A DNA stretch of 64,000 bases from Atlanticothrix silvestris CENA357. Its GTDB lineage: Bacteria > Cyanobacteriota > Cyanobacteriia > Cyanobacteriales > Nostocaceae. The position numbers and the translations under genes are program-made. The notes beneath the pieces were generated by a model. It had not been told where the DNA came from and ran no database searches. It worked only from the letters and a program-made list of their open reading frames with translations. Within the stretch, counting starts at the first letter, position 1. Each line of letters opens with the position of its first letter. Location: contig NZ_JAECZB010000075.1 of the NCBI RefSeq assembly GCF_016056295.1, positions 55,620 through 119,619 of the forward strand, written 5' to 3'. This document shows positions 37,436 through 47,490 of this stretch, piece after piece.

Positions 37436-38452
37436 TTATCGAGACAGATTGGGTTCAACAACCTTTGGGAAACTCTTAAAATTTCGCCGCACCCAATCTA
37501 TTCCAACTTCATTATTGAGCTTAATTTGTTGAGGTATTTTGACATAAAGCTTACCCAAAATGTCAACATCTTGGTCAATAACAACCTCAACAAGGCGTAA
37601 AAGATTCCGTTTGATTAGATGGGCAATGGGATTGTACGCTTTCATGAATATCAAAACGTAAACACGAGAGTAATTTGGTGATTCTGGAATGTAGAAGTGA
37701 CATTCTTTGAGACTTAATAACGGACTCTCACCGTGCATCACTCCAAGGCACGGAAAGAAATTTTCCAGATGAGCCTCAAGTACCTGTGGCATAGCTAGGA
37801 GTCCAGGGTTCTTGAAGATTTCGCGCAATGTAGATTTCTTCCTCTGCTGAGTAATGTACGCATGGGAATGATGTCCGTTGTCGAGAAACTGTTTAACTTG
37901 AACTTCTTCTATTTCAAATAGTTGACGATGCGTACCATTTTGATGATTGTAATCATGCATGTTTAGTAGGAGAGTCAGAAGATCAGTCTTGATGCTGCGA
38001 TCGCCTGTAAACCCAACAAAATCATACTCAGATGCAATATCGTTCATAATCGTTGGAATCGGGATTTTGGGTTCCCTGCCACCATAAGACCAGATAAAAT
38101 CCCCTTGAATGATTAACTCCAATGGCTTGATTAAGGATTTGGTTGATTTATTGGAACCAGGTAACACTGTGCAACCAGTGCTATCAAACTCCAAAGCATG
38201 AAATGGGCAATTCACCACACTACTACCATTGGGTTTAGTTGTACACCACCCTGCCGATAGCATAGCCCCCATGTGAGGGCAGATATTCGGCAAGCAGCTA
38301 ACATTACCGTTGCTATCTTGCCAGATTACGTAGTCATTACCATAAAGTGAAACCTTCCTCGGCTGATTGGGCATGAGCATGGAACGATGTGCCAACAGCC
38401 ACGGTGCGCCTTGCAGCATGTCTATAACCACTGCTGATTTTAGTTGTGTCAT
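37436..38452 (-). CDS. Rieske non-haem iron oxygenase, alpha-subunit-like
   Basis: A 338-residue protein with a Rieske [2Fe-2S] domain (C-P-H at 58-60 and C-P-F-H at 82-85) and a catalytic domain with N-M-H-D-Y-N-H-Q-N-G-T-H (164-175), the D-x-x-H-x(4)-H ligand motif of the mononuclear iron (His 170 and 175). Such enzymes hydroxylate or demethylate aromatic or other organic substrates; the reductase and ferredoxin partners are not encoded here. It lies 109 bp after the AraC-type gene on the same strand, so co-regulation is probable. Substrate unknown. Confidence 0.9.
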   Translation of the reverse strand: MTQLKSAVVIDMLQGAPWLLAHRSMLMPNQPRKVSLYGNDYVIWQDSNGNVSCLPNICPHMGAMLSAGWCTTKPNGSSVVNCPFHALEFDSTGCTVLPGSNKSTKSLIKPLELIIQGDFIWSYGGREPKIPIPTIMNDIASEYDFVGFTGDRSIKTDLLTLLLNMHDYNHQNGTHRQLFEIEEVQVKQFLDNGHHSHAYITQQRKKSTLREIFKNPGLLAMPQVLEAHLENFFPCLGVMHGESPLLSLKECHFYIPESPNYSRVYVLIFMKAYNPIAHLIKRNLLRLVEVVIDQDVDILGKLYVKIPQQIKLNNEVGIDWVRRNFKSFPKVVEPNLSR

Positions 38453-38561
38453 TTTTTTGGAGAATAGACTTAGTGAATGGTAATAACTCCTAAGTCTAGT
38501 ACTGACAAAATCATGCTGTCTCGCACAATCTTCTGAAAATTAGCGGAATCTTCCGAACAAT

Positions 38562-39464
38562 TCAGTGTGTATTCTTAAATACTTGAGGAGTAACGCCGAT
38601 GTATTTACGGAAAACCTTGGTAAAATGGCTTTGACTTTGAAATCCCACTAACTGAGAGACTTGGATAATTGATAATTCTCTGTTTATCAATAAATGCTTT
38701 GCTCTTTCGACTCGGCATTTGATGACGTACTGGTGAGGTGCTATTCCCATTGACTGCTTAAACAAGGTGGCGAAATAGTGTGGACTCATCCGCACAACTA
38801 TAGACATTTCCGCAAGCGACAAGTTTTTGTCTAAGTTATCGTTGATATAGGCAATCACTTCTTTTAATATGTGCTTTGGTAATCCGCTTGTGTCTTCTCG
38901 GATCAGAAATGGACGTGCCGAATAGCGTTTTAACAAATGTACTGCCAACATATTGGCTGCCGACTCTGCATAGAGGCGACTATCAATTACACTGATTTCT
39001 AGTTCTCTTTTCAGTGCTAGTCCAATTTGTTGAATGAGTGGGTCATGGGTTTGTAATTGTTGTAAAATTTCGATTTTATCAGTATCAATTAATTCATAGG
39101 CAGCACGCTGCACAAATACTGGTTCCAGACAGAGAACAATGAATCCTAATTCCTGCTCAAACTCCACTGCTGGAGAAATTTGTTGAGCAGGAAAAATAGT
39201 TACATCATTTGCTGTATAAAGTTTGTCTTGCCATTTTTCGTTTATTTTTAGTCTTGCCTGAAAACTTTCAGTGCCAATACCAATAACATGCTGAGAAGCG
39301 CATGTTTCGGGAGCTTTATAGTCAGTTTGGCAATGATAGGCAAAATAAAAACCATTCCAACCTCCCATAGGGCTAGAGATAATTAGGGGTTTAGGCAGGA
39401 TTTGTTTTAGACTATCTGGTTGGGCAGCATTGAGCCTGAGAAACTGTGACCTTTGCATGACCAC
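38562..39464 (-). CDS. AraC-family transcriptional regulator
   Basis: A 300-residue regulator: an N-terminal effector-type domain (1-190), then an AraC/XylS DNA-binding region (about 195-298) with two helix-turn-helices, including L-S-L-A-E-M-S-I-V-V-R-M-S-P-H-Y-F-A and V-G-F-Q-S-Q-S-H-F-T-K-V-F-R-K. GTG 39464 and ATG 39458 are both possible starts. It lies 12 nt after the DCC-family gene and upstream of the Rieske oxygenase, all on the minus strand, so it probably controls that cluster in response to a small molecule. Confidence 0.92.
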   Translation of the reverse strand: MVMQRSQFLRLNAAQPDSLKQILPKPLIISSPMGGWNGFYFAYHCQTDYKAPETCASQHVIGIGTESFQARLKINEKWQDKLYTANDVTIFPAQQISPAVEFEQELGFIVLCLEPVFVQRAAYELIDTDKIEILQQLQTHDPLIQQIGLALKRELEISVIDSRLYAESAANMLAVHLLKRYSARPFLIREDTSGLPKHILKEVIAYINDNLDKNLSLAEMSIVVRMSPHYFATLFKQSMGIAPHQYVIKCRVERAKHLLINRELSIIQVSQLVGFQSQSHFTKVFRKYIGVTPQVFKNTH

Positions 39465-39476
39465 TTATCAATTATT

Positions 39477-39896
39477 TTATTGACTTTGAGTATCTAACTT
39501 ACAGCTACCATCGACACAGTAAGCCGATTGATAGGTACTAGAACGCTTGCCAAAAAGAGTATAGCGATTGTCGCGGATTTGTTCGTAAAAGCGATCGCCT
39601 GCCCATTTCATCCCTGGTAATGCCCGATAAGCGTCTACAAATATACTTTCTAATGGTAATAATCGCCCAATTTCTTCAGCCGCGGCACTACCTTGCCAAC
39701 GTCTCTGGGGCATATTGCCATCAATTAAAATCATCCCTTGTTCGCAATCTTGTGGTGTAATTCCCCACTGGGAAAGTGCTTGCTCATCTTGCATGGAAGC
39801 ATAGCGAAACAACTTTCCCTGATCTAAGGTTTCTAGGAATTGGACTAAAGTGACGCAGAGATTACAATTTCCATCGTAGATAATGTAGTAATTCAT
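39477..39896 (-). CDS. DCC-family thiol-disulfide oxidoreductase
   Basis: A 139-residue DUF393/YuxK-type protein. Its N-terminus has Y-D-G-N-C-N-L-C (7-14), the D-G-x-C-x-x-C motif of this thioredoxin-like family, followed by W-Q-G-S-A-A-A-E-E-I-G and a Cys-containing tail (C-V-D-G-S-C). It probably carries out thiol-disulfide exchange with an unknown partner. It is the first gene of the AraC and Rieske oxygenase unit, separated from AraC by only 12 nt. Confidence 0.9.
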   Translation of the reverse strand: MNYYIIYDGNCNLCVTLVQFLETLDQGKLFRYASMQDEQALSQWGITPQDCEQGMILIDGNMPQRRWQGSAAAEEIGRLLPLESIFVDAYRALPGMKWAGDRFYEQIRDNRYTLFGKRSSTYQSAYCVDGSCKLDTQSQ

Positions 39897-40135
39897 CGAA
39901 AAAATGAGTGATTTAGGATAATATTTGAAGGTGTTTTATAAATTCAGTATAGCGTTACACCTACAACCAAATTATTAGGGTGAGAACGATATCAGCAGAG
40001 AAAATCTTCAGTGTTGATTTTGCTCAAAAAAATGCTTGTTTAGAAATAATATCTTTCATCAACTAACAAGCATTACACCTAAAGCCTACAAGGAACAAGT
40101 CAAAATCTAGATTTTTTAACTAGTGAGCAAGTTTC

Positions 40136-41188
40136 ATGAGATACAAACTCTTGGGCAAAAGTGGATTACGAGTTTCTGAACTCTGCTTAGGAACCATGAC
40201 CTTCGGTGAAGACTGGGGTTGGGGCGCTTCTAAAGACGAAAGTCAAAAAATTTTTGATACTTTCGTCGCAGCAGGAGGGAATTTTATTGACACCGCCAAC
40301 GGTTACACCGATGGCAGTAGTGAAAAAATTGTTGGTGAGTTAATTGCAAAAGAAAGAGAACGCTTTGTAGTTGCGACGAAGTATTCCTTTCCTTTGCAAA
40401 TGAACGAGAATCAAGGCAACCCTAACGGTAGTGGCAATCATCGCAAAAATCTGATGCAGTCATTAGAAGGCAGCCTCAAACGCCTGAATACCGATTATAT
40501 TGACTTATTTTGGTTGCACGCTTGGGACTTCACAACGCCTGTAGAGGAAGTCATGCGATCGCTTGATGATATGGTGCGCCAAGGTAAAGTACTTTACATC
40601 GGTATTTCTGATACCCCCGCTTGGATTGTTGCCCAAGCCAATACAATGTCTCAATATCAAGGGTGGACTCAGTTTGTGGCGCTCCAGATTGAGTATAATT
40701 TGATTCAGCGAACTCCAGAACGAGATTTGCTACCAATGGCTAAAGCCTTTGATTTGGCAGTCACACCGTGGTCGCCTTTGGGTGGTGGAGTGCTAACAGG
40801 CAAATACAACAAACCTCTTCCAGAAAGCAGTGAACCAGGGCGATTGACAAATGCCGCAGCCGGCAGTATTTCCGAAAAAAGTTTAGCGATCGCAGATGTC
40901 GTTGGTCAAGTGGCCGCCGAAATTGGATGCACATCTCCACAGGTCGCCCTGGCTTGGTTACGCGCTCAAAGCGGCGTGATTATCCCCATTATTGGCGCAC
41001 GTAAGCTGACTCAGTTTCAAGATAATTTAGCTTGCCTTGATGTGACTTTATCACCGGAGCATCTGCAACGCTTAGATGAAGTGAGCCAAATTGAATTGGG
41101 TTTTCCCCATGATTTCTTGCAGAATGACATGATCCGCGATCGCTTGTTTGGTGGCACATTTAATACCATAGACAACCATCGCATCTGA
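40136..41188 (+). CDS. Aldo/keto reductase
   Basis: A 350-residue NADPH-dependent TIM-barrel reductase. The catalytic tetrad is visible: Asp 52 and Tyr 57 in F-I-D-T-A-N-G-Y, Lys 82 in A-T-K-Y-S, His 128 in F-W-L-H-A-W-D. The conserved G-I-S-D-T-P-A-W and S-P-L-G-G-G-V-L-T-G blocks place it in the AKR superfamily near YajO/Tas-like members. It reduces aldehydes or ketones in the cytosol; the substrate is unknown. It is divergent from the DCC gene and followed 138 bp later by dps. Confidence 0.94.
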   Translation: MRYKLLGKSGLRVSELCLGTMTFGEDWGWGASKDESQKIFDTFVAAGGNFIDTANGYTDGSSEKIVGELIAKERERFVVATKYSFPLQMNENQGNPNGSGNHRKNLMQSLEGSLKRLNTDYIDLFWLHAWDFTTPVEEVMRSLDDMVRQGKVLYIGISDTPAWIVAQANTMSQYQGWTQFVALQIEYNLIQRTPERDLLPMAKAFDLAVTPWSPLGGGVLTGKYNKPLPESSEPGRLTNAAAGSISEKSLAIADVVGQVAAEIGCTSPQVALAWLRAQSGVIIPIIGARKLTQFQDNLACLDVTLSPEHLQRLDEVSQIELGFPHDFLQNDMIRDRLFGGTFNTIDNHRI

Positions 41189-41326
41189 AAGAGCTAATTT
41201 TAGATTTTCGGATAATGAGCTAGATAATAATTCATTAACTCCTGAATTCCATCTGTCGGTAGAGAGTTTCGGACATTATGCCACTATCTGTAGACTTGTA
41301 CTATTGATTCAAATTCAAGTAGAAGT

Positions 41327-41893
41327 ATGAGCAGCAATCAAGATTTATCACGTCTGTACCCCACCCGCATTGATATTCCGGCTGAAGCGCGATCGCAAAT
41401 CGTGACAATTCTCAACCAATCTCTAGCGGCTACTTTGGATCTCAAAACCCAGACAAAGCAGGCACACTGGAACGTCAAAGGCACTGATTTTTATCAGTTG
41501 CATGAATTATTTGATGAAATGGCTGGTGAATTAAACGAGTATGTCGATATGGTCGCCGAACGCGTCACCGCTTTGGGTGGATACGCTTTTGGAACTGCTC
41601 GCTTGGCTGCTGCCAATTCTATCTTGCCAGAATATCCTCTAGATATTTTAGCGGGAATAGATCACGTCACAGCTTTGGCAGATCGCTATGCAGCTTATGC
41701 AAAACATATCAGAGAAGCGATCGACAAAACTAATGACTTAGGCGATGCTGATACCGCTGACCTTTACACCGAAGTTTCTCGCACCATTGATAAAAGACTT
41801 TGGTTCTTAGAGGCTCATCTACAAGTATTAGAAATTAAGGCAGGCAACGGTGCAGCAGCTACTACAAGTAGAAAGCCAGTTGCTGTTAAGTAA
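41327..41893 (+). CDS. Dps-family DNA-binding ferritin
   Basis: A 188-residue Dps protein: H-W-N-V-K-G-T-D-F-Y-Q-L-H-E-L-F-D-E-M (about 48-66) carries the intersubunit ferroxidase ligands (His, Asp, Glu), and D-M-V-A-E-R-V-T-A-L-G-G follows. The 12-subunit shell stores iron, consumes peroxide and protects DNA in starvation or oxidative stress. The short tail (G-A-A-A-T-T-S-R-K-P-V-A-V-K) is basic. A strong bulged hairpin follows about 180 nt after the stop. Confidence 0.93.
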   Translation: MSSNQDLSRLYPTRIDIPAEARSQIVTILNQSLAATLDLKTQTKQAHWNVKGTDFYQLHELFDEMAGELNEYVDMVAERVTALGGYAFGTARLAAANSILPEYPLDILAGIDHVTALADRYAAYAKHIREAIDKTNDLGDADTADLYTEVSRTIDKRLWFLEAHLQVLEIKAGNGAAATTSRKPVAVK

Positions 41894-42069
41894 GTTGGAG
41901 AAAATCTGCGTTTCTCAGAGGTTGTTTGAAAAGTCGAAAAGTATACAATAATTCCGCTTCCATTCCCTACAAGAGAATGGGGGCTTGGGGGGAATTAGGT
42001 TTTTAAGATTTTGATCTTAGCCATAATCCTTTTCAAACATGCTCTCAAACCTCATAGTATCTTTTTGGT

Positions 42070-42100
42070 AAGTACGTCACTTTTAAGTGCGTACTTTTCA
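42070..42100 (+). terminator. Terminator-like hairpin after dps
   Basis: A 12-bp stem with a single bulged T (42070-42082 with 42085-42096, 2-nt loop), directly followed by TT-CATTT. The rest of the 41894-42251 spacer holds no gene. Confidence 0.5.
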
Positions 42101-42251
42101 TTTATATATACATCCTTTACTATTTAAATAGTTCAAAAATAAATTTTAGTTGCTAAGGACAACGCTGCACAAATTCATAATTAATTAAATTTGGAAAGAT
42201 TCTAAAAATCCTTAATTTTGAAAATTAAAAAACTCATCCCAAAAGAGGTAA

Positions 42252-42971
42252 ATGATGTCCCAAAATACAATTAACCATCTAATTCATGATCGAAACGCCC
42301 GCGGTCATGCTCAAATAGGCTGGCTCGACAGCTACCATACATTTTCTTTTGGTAGTTTTTACGATCCGAACCGCATGGGATTTCGGGCGCTACGAGTTAT
42401 CAATGAAGACCGCATTGCTCCTGGTGCTGGATTCCCTACTCACAGTCATCGTGATATGGAAATTCTCACTTATGTTTTAGAAGGTGCAGTAGAGCATAAA
42501 GATAGTTTGGGTACAGGGTCAGTGATTCGTCCTGGTGACGCTCAGATTATGAGTGCTGGTACTGGAATCGCCCACAGTGAATTTAATCCTTCTGCAACTG
42601 AGCCACTCCACTTACTGCAAATCTGGATTTTACCTGATCAACAAAGATTAGCCCCAAGATATGAACAAAAAGCTTTTCCTTTAGAAGAAAAGCGGGGCAA
42701 ACTACGCTTAATTGCTGCTAAAGATGGGCGAGATGGTGCTGTAACAATTCACCAAGATGTTGATTTATACACATCTGTTTTAGATGATGGTGATGTTATC
42801 AGTTATCATGTTCAACCTCATCGCTATGCTTGGTTACAAATAGCTCAAGGTATAGCAATCTTGAATGGTGAAGAACTCAGAGCAGGCGATGGAGTGCAAA
42901 TCAGCGGTGAAGAACAACTCGAAATTAGCACCAATATTGGCACAGAAATCCTGCTTTTTGATTTAGGGTAA
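42252..42971 (+). CDS. Pirin family protein
   Basis: A 239-residue bicupin: [29 protein letters not shown], and [12 protein letters not shown], with the metal ligands His-His-His-Glu of the N-terminal cupin. Bacterial pirins bind iron and some are quercetinases; others modulate metabolic enzymes. GAGGT lies a few bases before the first ATG. Neighbour dps also binds iron and aldo/keto reductase precedes it, so a stress-related group is plausible but not shown. Confidence 0.93.
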   Translation: MMSQNTINHLIHDRNARGHAQIGWLDSYHTFSFGSFYDPNRMGFRALRVINEDRIAPGAGFPTHSHRDMEILTYVLEGAVEHKDSLGTGSVIRPGDAQIMSAGTGIAHSEFNPSATEPLHLLQIWILPDQQRLAPRYEQKAFPLEEKRGKLRLIAAKDGRDGAVTIHQDVDLYTSVLDDGDVISYHVQPHRYAWLQIAQGIAILNGEELRAGDGVQISGEEQLEISTNIGTEILLFDLG

Positions 42972-43842
42972 TACCCAAGTCTGTGTTTGTAGTTATGTAA
43001 TGTATTTTTTTTGGTGTCTTAGTGGTTAAAAAGTCAATTTTTTAACCACCAAGGCTCTAAGAAACCAAGATGAAAATCCCAAAATTAGGTAAATTTTTTG
43101 GAACTTTACCCACCTTGACAGGGCTATCTCTAACCCCTAGCCCCTGATTTTAACGAGATGTGCCTCACTAAAACGAGAAGCGTCATAAGAATTTGGCAAC
43201 TGGACTATTGTGATGTTAAGGCAGACTCAGATGATGTATTACTTTCGGCCTTAGCAGCCATAATCAGCCATAATCATAGATAGTAATTTCGGCAATGCCA
43301 AGCAAGCAACAGTATTTAGCAGTGTTAGTAATAGACTATCCATCAGACTCATAGATAAATGTCTCCTTTTAAAGTTTGTAAAAATTTGTGGTTGCTATAT
43401 TACTTAGTTTGGATCACAATGAGTCTTATTGTTTACACAAAAAATTTGATTTTATTTTCAGATATATAAGCTCGACAAATATATATACTTTATCTATAGA
43501 ACCTATTGATTTATATTTATTTTTCCGTTACTCCTCCCTTTCCGTTTCACCTATCCATTAGTCACATCTTTCTTTACAATCTTGAAACGCTTGTTTTGTA
43601 AGCATTTTAAACACTGAAGCATGAGACATACTTGACAAATTACTTTTTAATACTCTCGCTAAAATTGGGTTTTTATTGAGAATTAAAGACGAACGAATCA
43701 GGGTTACAGAAAGCGTGAGTGAATACTGTCGCAAATGTTGAGAAAGATCCGGGTAATGGATAGCCGTTTCACAGAGGGAGGGAGTGAGTGAGAGGTTCAT
43801 CGAACTCACGTTAATTAAGGCAGAAAGTTTACATGCATTATA
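42972..43842. other. Long spacer with a hairpin and a repeat remnant
   Basis: It contains a perfect 11-bp terminator-like hairpin GTGGTTAAAAA (43022-43032 with 43039-43049), and at 43791-43818 a remnant copy of the 62159-62305 element (AGAGGTTCATCGAACTCACGTTAA). The 83-codon frame across 43558-43809 begins inside that remnant and has no family features, so I do not call it a gene. Confidence 0.5.
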
Positions 43843-45114
43843 TTACTGGCTGAAAATTGCTAAGTTAGTTTGTGGGTCAAAAAAGTGAATTTTATCTTGG
43901 TTCAGCGATAACCATAGTTGTTCGCCAATGCTCACTAATCGATCTGGTGGGATTCGCACCTGTAAATTATTAACTGTATTTTCAGGCTCGGCAAGTTTAA
44001 CAGCAACAAAGGAATCATTACCGAGGTTCTCTACTAGATCTACTTGCACTGGTAGATTTTTGGTAGCAGGCATACTGACATTTAAGTGTTCTGGGCGAAT
44101 ACCTAAAATGAGGGTTTGCCCATCATATTTATTCAGGGCGCTTCCCCAGGTTTCTGATAGGGTGAGGCGGAACTGAGAATGAGTAATCAACAGTGGGGCA
44201 TGAAATTTTACAGGTATAAAATTCATCGGCGGTGAACCAATGAATTCTGCCACAAAGCGGTTAGCAGGGCGATTGTAAAGTTCTAATGGAGAAGCAACTT
44301 GCTGAATTTTACCTTCAGACATAATGGCAATACGATCGCCCATTGTCATCGCTTCTGTTTGGTCATGGGTAACGTAAATTGTCGTTGTCCCCAGCTGGCG
44401 TTGCAATTTCACAATTTGGGCGCGAGTTTCCGCCCGGAGTTTGGCATCTAAGTTAGAAAGCGGTTCATCCATCAAAAATACTTGCGGATTGCGAGCGATC
44501 GCTCGTCCTAATGCCACTCGTTGCCTTTGCCCACCAGAAAGCTGTTTGGGCAAGCGATTCAGCAAAGTTTCAATTTGTAATAACTGGGCTACATTCCTGA
44601 CCTGTTCATGTACCTCTCGTTCTTTGTCAGAAACGTAACGCAGCCCTTTAGGAAGCGATCGCGTCATCCCCACAAATGCATGTTCAGACCACTGAGAAAC
44701 TCCTGCCCCCTCGCTTCCCCTGCGGCGCAAACCAAAGGCAATGTTGTCATACACCGTCATGTGAGGATACAGGGCGTAATTTTGAAACACCATTGCAATG
44801 TCTCGTTCTTTGGGAGGTAGGTCATTAATTAAGCGATCGCCCACCCAAATATTGCCGCCAGTCATCACCTCTAACCCAGCAATTAACCGCAGTAGGGTAC
44901 TTTTGCCACAACCAGAAGGGCCAACCAGCACCATAAATTCCCCATCGGCGATCGTTAAATTAATTCGCCGCAGGACATTGATGTTTTCTGCACGCTCTAG
45001 TGATGCATCGATGTTATTCCCATACTTAGCTGGAAGTTGGGTTGGTGAAGTAATATGTTCCCCTTTACGCGGAGGAAAACTTTTATAAACGTTTTCTAAA
45101 ATAACTTGTGCCAC
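43843..45114 (-). CDS. Sugar-type ABC transporter ATP-binding protein (MalK/UgpC group)
   Basis: A 423-residue ATPase: Walker A G-P-S-G-C-G-K-S-T, Q-loop F-Q-N-Y-A-L-Y-P-H-M-T, signature [11 protein letters not shown], Walker B V-F-L-M-D-E-P-L-S-N-L-D, and a C-terminal TOBE regulatory region (about 330-410). It differs from relatives by an insertion of roughly 35-40 residues between Q-loop and signature (R-R-G-S-E-G-A-G-V-S-Q-W to K-G-L-R-Y-V) and by an extra ~20-residue stretch before Walker A. GTG start at 45114. The permease and binding-protein genes are not adjacent; this ATPase may serve several sugar or glycerol-phosphate transporters. Confidence 0.92.
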   Translation of the reverse strand: MAQVILENVYKSFPPRKGEHITSPTQLPAKYGNNIDASLERAENINVLRRINLTIADGEFMVLVGPSGCGKSTLLRLIAGLEVMTGGNIWVGDRLINDLPPKERDIAMVFQNYALYPHMTVYDNIAFGLRRRGSEGAGVSQWSEHAFVGMTRSLPKGLRYVSDKEREVHEQVRNVAQLLQIETLLNRLPKQLSGGQRQRVALGRAIARNPQVFLMDEPLSNLDAKLRAETRAQIVKLQRQLGTTTIYVTHDQTEAMTMGDRIAIMSEGKIQQVASPLELYNRPANRFVAEFIGSPPMNFIPVKFHAPLLITHSQFRLTLSETWGSALNKYDGQTLILGIRPEHLNVSMPATKNLPVQVDLVENLGNDSFVAVKLAEPENTVNNLQVRIPPDRLVSIGEQLWLSLNQDKIHFFDPQTNLAIFSQ

Positions 45115-45275
45115 GAGTATTAATTATTGTCATTGGTCATTAACTGGGAACAAAAGATAGATTATAGATTAGCGCCTATAATACATGTTTCATCTGAATA
45201 CGAAAAGTAAAAAAAACAGTTTCAAACATAAAAAGCGAACTAACCTAAATTTTAGGGCTGTCAATAGGTATTGTT

Positions 45276-46553
45276 ATGACTACCTATGTAACTGAAAATC
45301 CTTCCCAAGACCCTAGCGTTAATCCTGCTCATGACATTGTAGACGTACAAACCATCGATTGTTGCATTGTTGGTGGTGGCCCAGCAGGAGCCGTCTTGGC
45401 GCTGCTGTTGGCACGTCAAGGCATTCCTGTAACGCTATTGGAAGCACACAAAGACTTTGATCGCGACTTTCGGGGAGACACAATTCATCCATCGGTGATG
45501 CAGATTATAGAGGAATTGGGCTTAAGCGATCGCTTGCTACAATTGCCCCATGCGAAGATGCGCCAAATTAAAGTTAAAACTCCAGAAGATACGGTAACAT
45601 TGGCAGATTTTAGTCACCTTAAAACACCCTATCCTTACATTACGATGCTTCCCCAAGTGAAATTTTTGGAATTTATCACCCAAGAAGCGCAAAAATACCC
45701 TCATTTTCAGCTGGTGATGGGTGCAAATGTACAAGAATTAATCACTGAAAATGGTGTAACTCAAGGTGTGCGTTATCGGGGTGGCGGTGGTTGGCACGAA
45801 GTCCGGGCAATACTAACAGTAGGCGCAGATGGTCGCCACTCACGGTTAAGACAACTGGGTAATTTTGAGTCTGTTGAAACTTCACCGCCGATGGATATTC
45901 TTTGGTTTCGCCTACCTAGAAACCCAGAAGAATTTGAGGGAGGAATGGGACGCTTTGCTCCAGGCCATATTGTCGCGATGCTTGATCGCGGTGATGAGTG
46001 GCAAATCGCCTATGTTATCCCCAAAGGTGGTTATCAAAAATTGCGGGCTGCTGGTTTGGAGGAATTAAAAAAATCTGTTGTGGAAGTTGTTCCAGAGTTA
46101 AGCGATGCCTACGGCGGGCTTCGCCAACGCATCGAAAATTTACAAGATTGGTCGCAGATAGCCTTTCTTTCAGTAGAATCTAGCCGTGTTAAGCGCTGGT
46201 ATCGTCCAGGACTATTACTTATTGGTGATGCAGCCCATATCATGTCGCCAGTTGGTGGAGTCGGCATTAACTACGCCATTCAAGATGCTGTGGTAACAGC
46301 AAATGTCCTTAGCAAACCACTAAAAAACCGACATATACAGCTCAGTGATTTAGCGAAAGTCCAGCGTCAACGGGAGTTACCCACACGCATTATTCAAGCA
46401 TTTCAAACTTTTATCCAGAAGCAGATTTTTGCTCCAATTCTCGGATCAAATCGGATCTTTAAACCACCTGCATTGTTGCGTTTGCCCATTTTGCGCGATC
46501 TCCCGGCGCGGTTGATTGCTTTGGGTGTGTTTCCAGTTCACGTCGAAATTTAA
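45276..46553 (+). CDS. FAD-dependent monooxygenase (UbiH/PHBH family)
   Basis: A 425-residue flavoprotein: D-C-C-I-V-G-G-G-P-A-G-A-V-L-A-L-L-L-A (about 27-45), the Asp/Gly-rich D-G-R-H-S-R motif near 190, and L-I-G-D-A-A-H-I-M-S-P-V-G-G-V-G-I-N (about 315-332). These belong to class A aromatic hydroxylases such as UbiH/PHBH. Quinone-ring or other aromatic hydroxylation is likely; in cyanobacteria the substrate is often unassigned. It is alone, divergent from the ABC ATPase. Confidence 0.9.
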   Translation: MTTYVTENPSQDPSVNPAHDIVDVQTIDCCIVGGGPAGAVLALLLARQGIPVTLLEAHKDFDRDFRGDTIHPSVMQIIEELGLSDRLLQLPHAKMRQIKVKTPEDTVTLADFSHLKTPYPYITMLPQVKFLEFITQEAQKYPHFQLVMGANVQELITENGVTQGVRYRGGGGWHEVRAILTVGADGRHSRLRQLGNFESVETSPPMDILWFRLPRNPEEFEGGMGRFAPGHIVAMLDRGDEWQIAYVIPKGGYQKLRAAGLEELKKSVVEVVPELSDAYGGLRQRIENLQDWSQIAFLSVESSRVKRWYRPGLLLIGDAAHIMSPVGGVGINYAIQDAVVTANVLSKPLKNRHIQLSDLAKVQRQRELPTRIIQAFQTFIQKQIFAPILGSNRIFKPPALLRLPILRDLPARLIALGVFPVHVEI

Positions 46554-46843
46554 CCTGGTGGCAAGTATTTTTTCTCAAGTTTAATGGTACAATTATACTA
46601 CTCATGCAGAATTCAATGCTCCTTATAGTCAGGCGGAAGTGACGATCAGCATCTTAGGTGCTGTTCAACGCGATCGCTTGGCTTTTATGCTAAGAAGGAC
46701 TAAAAAATAAGAGTAAATGTAGATAATTGATTCCAACAATCTTAAAAAATGCCAACAATTAAACATACAGCATATTTCTTATGAATGAAGTACATTTGCC
46801 TAACCCCTAGCCCCTTTAGCACTTTTCCCAGTAGGAGGATTTA

Positions 46844-47407
46844 ATGAACAGCTGTGTTTTATTGGCGGAAATTATTCAAGAACCGCAACTACGCTATACA
46901 GCCGATAACCTTGCAGTCACAGAGATGCTTGTACAGTTTCAAAATTCCCAGAAGGCTGAAGATGCGCCAGCGACTTTGAAAGTTGTCGGTTGGGGGAATT
47001 TAGCCACAGAAATTCAGCAAAACTATCATCAAGGCGATCGCGTTATCATAGCAGGACGCCTAGGAATGCATACTGTTGAACGTCAAGAAGGTTTTAAAGA
47101 AAAACGGGCTGAATTGACAGTACAGCAGATTCAATCTTTGGGAGGTAATTTTGATCTCAATTCATCGGGAAATATATCGGTAGCAGAACCTCCCCCACGT
47201 CAAACTTCTCCAGTACCCACTTCACCCGCGGTTGAGATTCCCAGCTATGAATCCCAGCGTCCAGTAACTACCCCAGCGACAACTACAGTTGGCGTTGTTC
47301 CCCCAGTGACAAAGCCCCAACCTATTGCCCAACCCAGCAAGTTTGAACCAACTGCTTACCCCCCAGTCACAGAGGAAGAACCAGACCCAGACGATATTCC
47401 GTTTTAA
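46844..47407 (+). CDS. ssb: Single-stranded DNA-binding protein
   Basis: A 187-residue SSB: OB-fold N-terminus (1-105; V-L-L-A-E-I-I-Q-E-P-Q-L, L-K-V-V-G-W-G-N-L-A, D-R-V-I-I-A-G-R-L), a Pro/Thr/Val-rich linker, and the acidic C-terminal tip D-P-D-D-I-P-F that binds partner proteins. It coats single-stranded DNA in replication and repair. AGGAGG lies 7 nt before the ATG. The longer linker is usual for cyanobacterial SSB proteins. The 290-bp upstream spacer holds nothing else recognised. Confidence 0.93.
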   Translation: MNSCVLLAEIIQEPQLRYTADNLAVTEMLVQFQNSQKAEDAPATLKVVGWGNLATEIQQNYHQGDRVIIAGRLGMHTVERQEGFKEKRAELTVQQIQSLGGNFDLNSSGNISVAEPPPRQTSPVPTSPAVEIPSYESQRPVTTPATTTVGVVPPVTKPQPIAQPSKFEPTAYPPVTEEEPDPDDIPF

Positions 47408-47490
47408 AAAAGCGGAGAGTCAATTATGTTTCGCGCACAACCTCAAGTAATCTGTTATTGAGGTTAGTGGCACGGTAGAAGCTGATACAG

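Noticed and set aside
43558..43809. 83-codon minus-strand frame
   Set aside because: It starts inside a decayed copy of the 62159-62305 element, has no recognisable motif or Shine-Dalgarno, and its composition fits non-coding AT-rich DNA.
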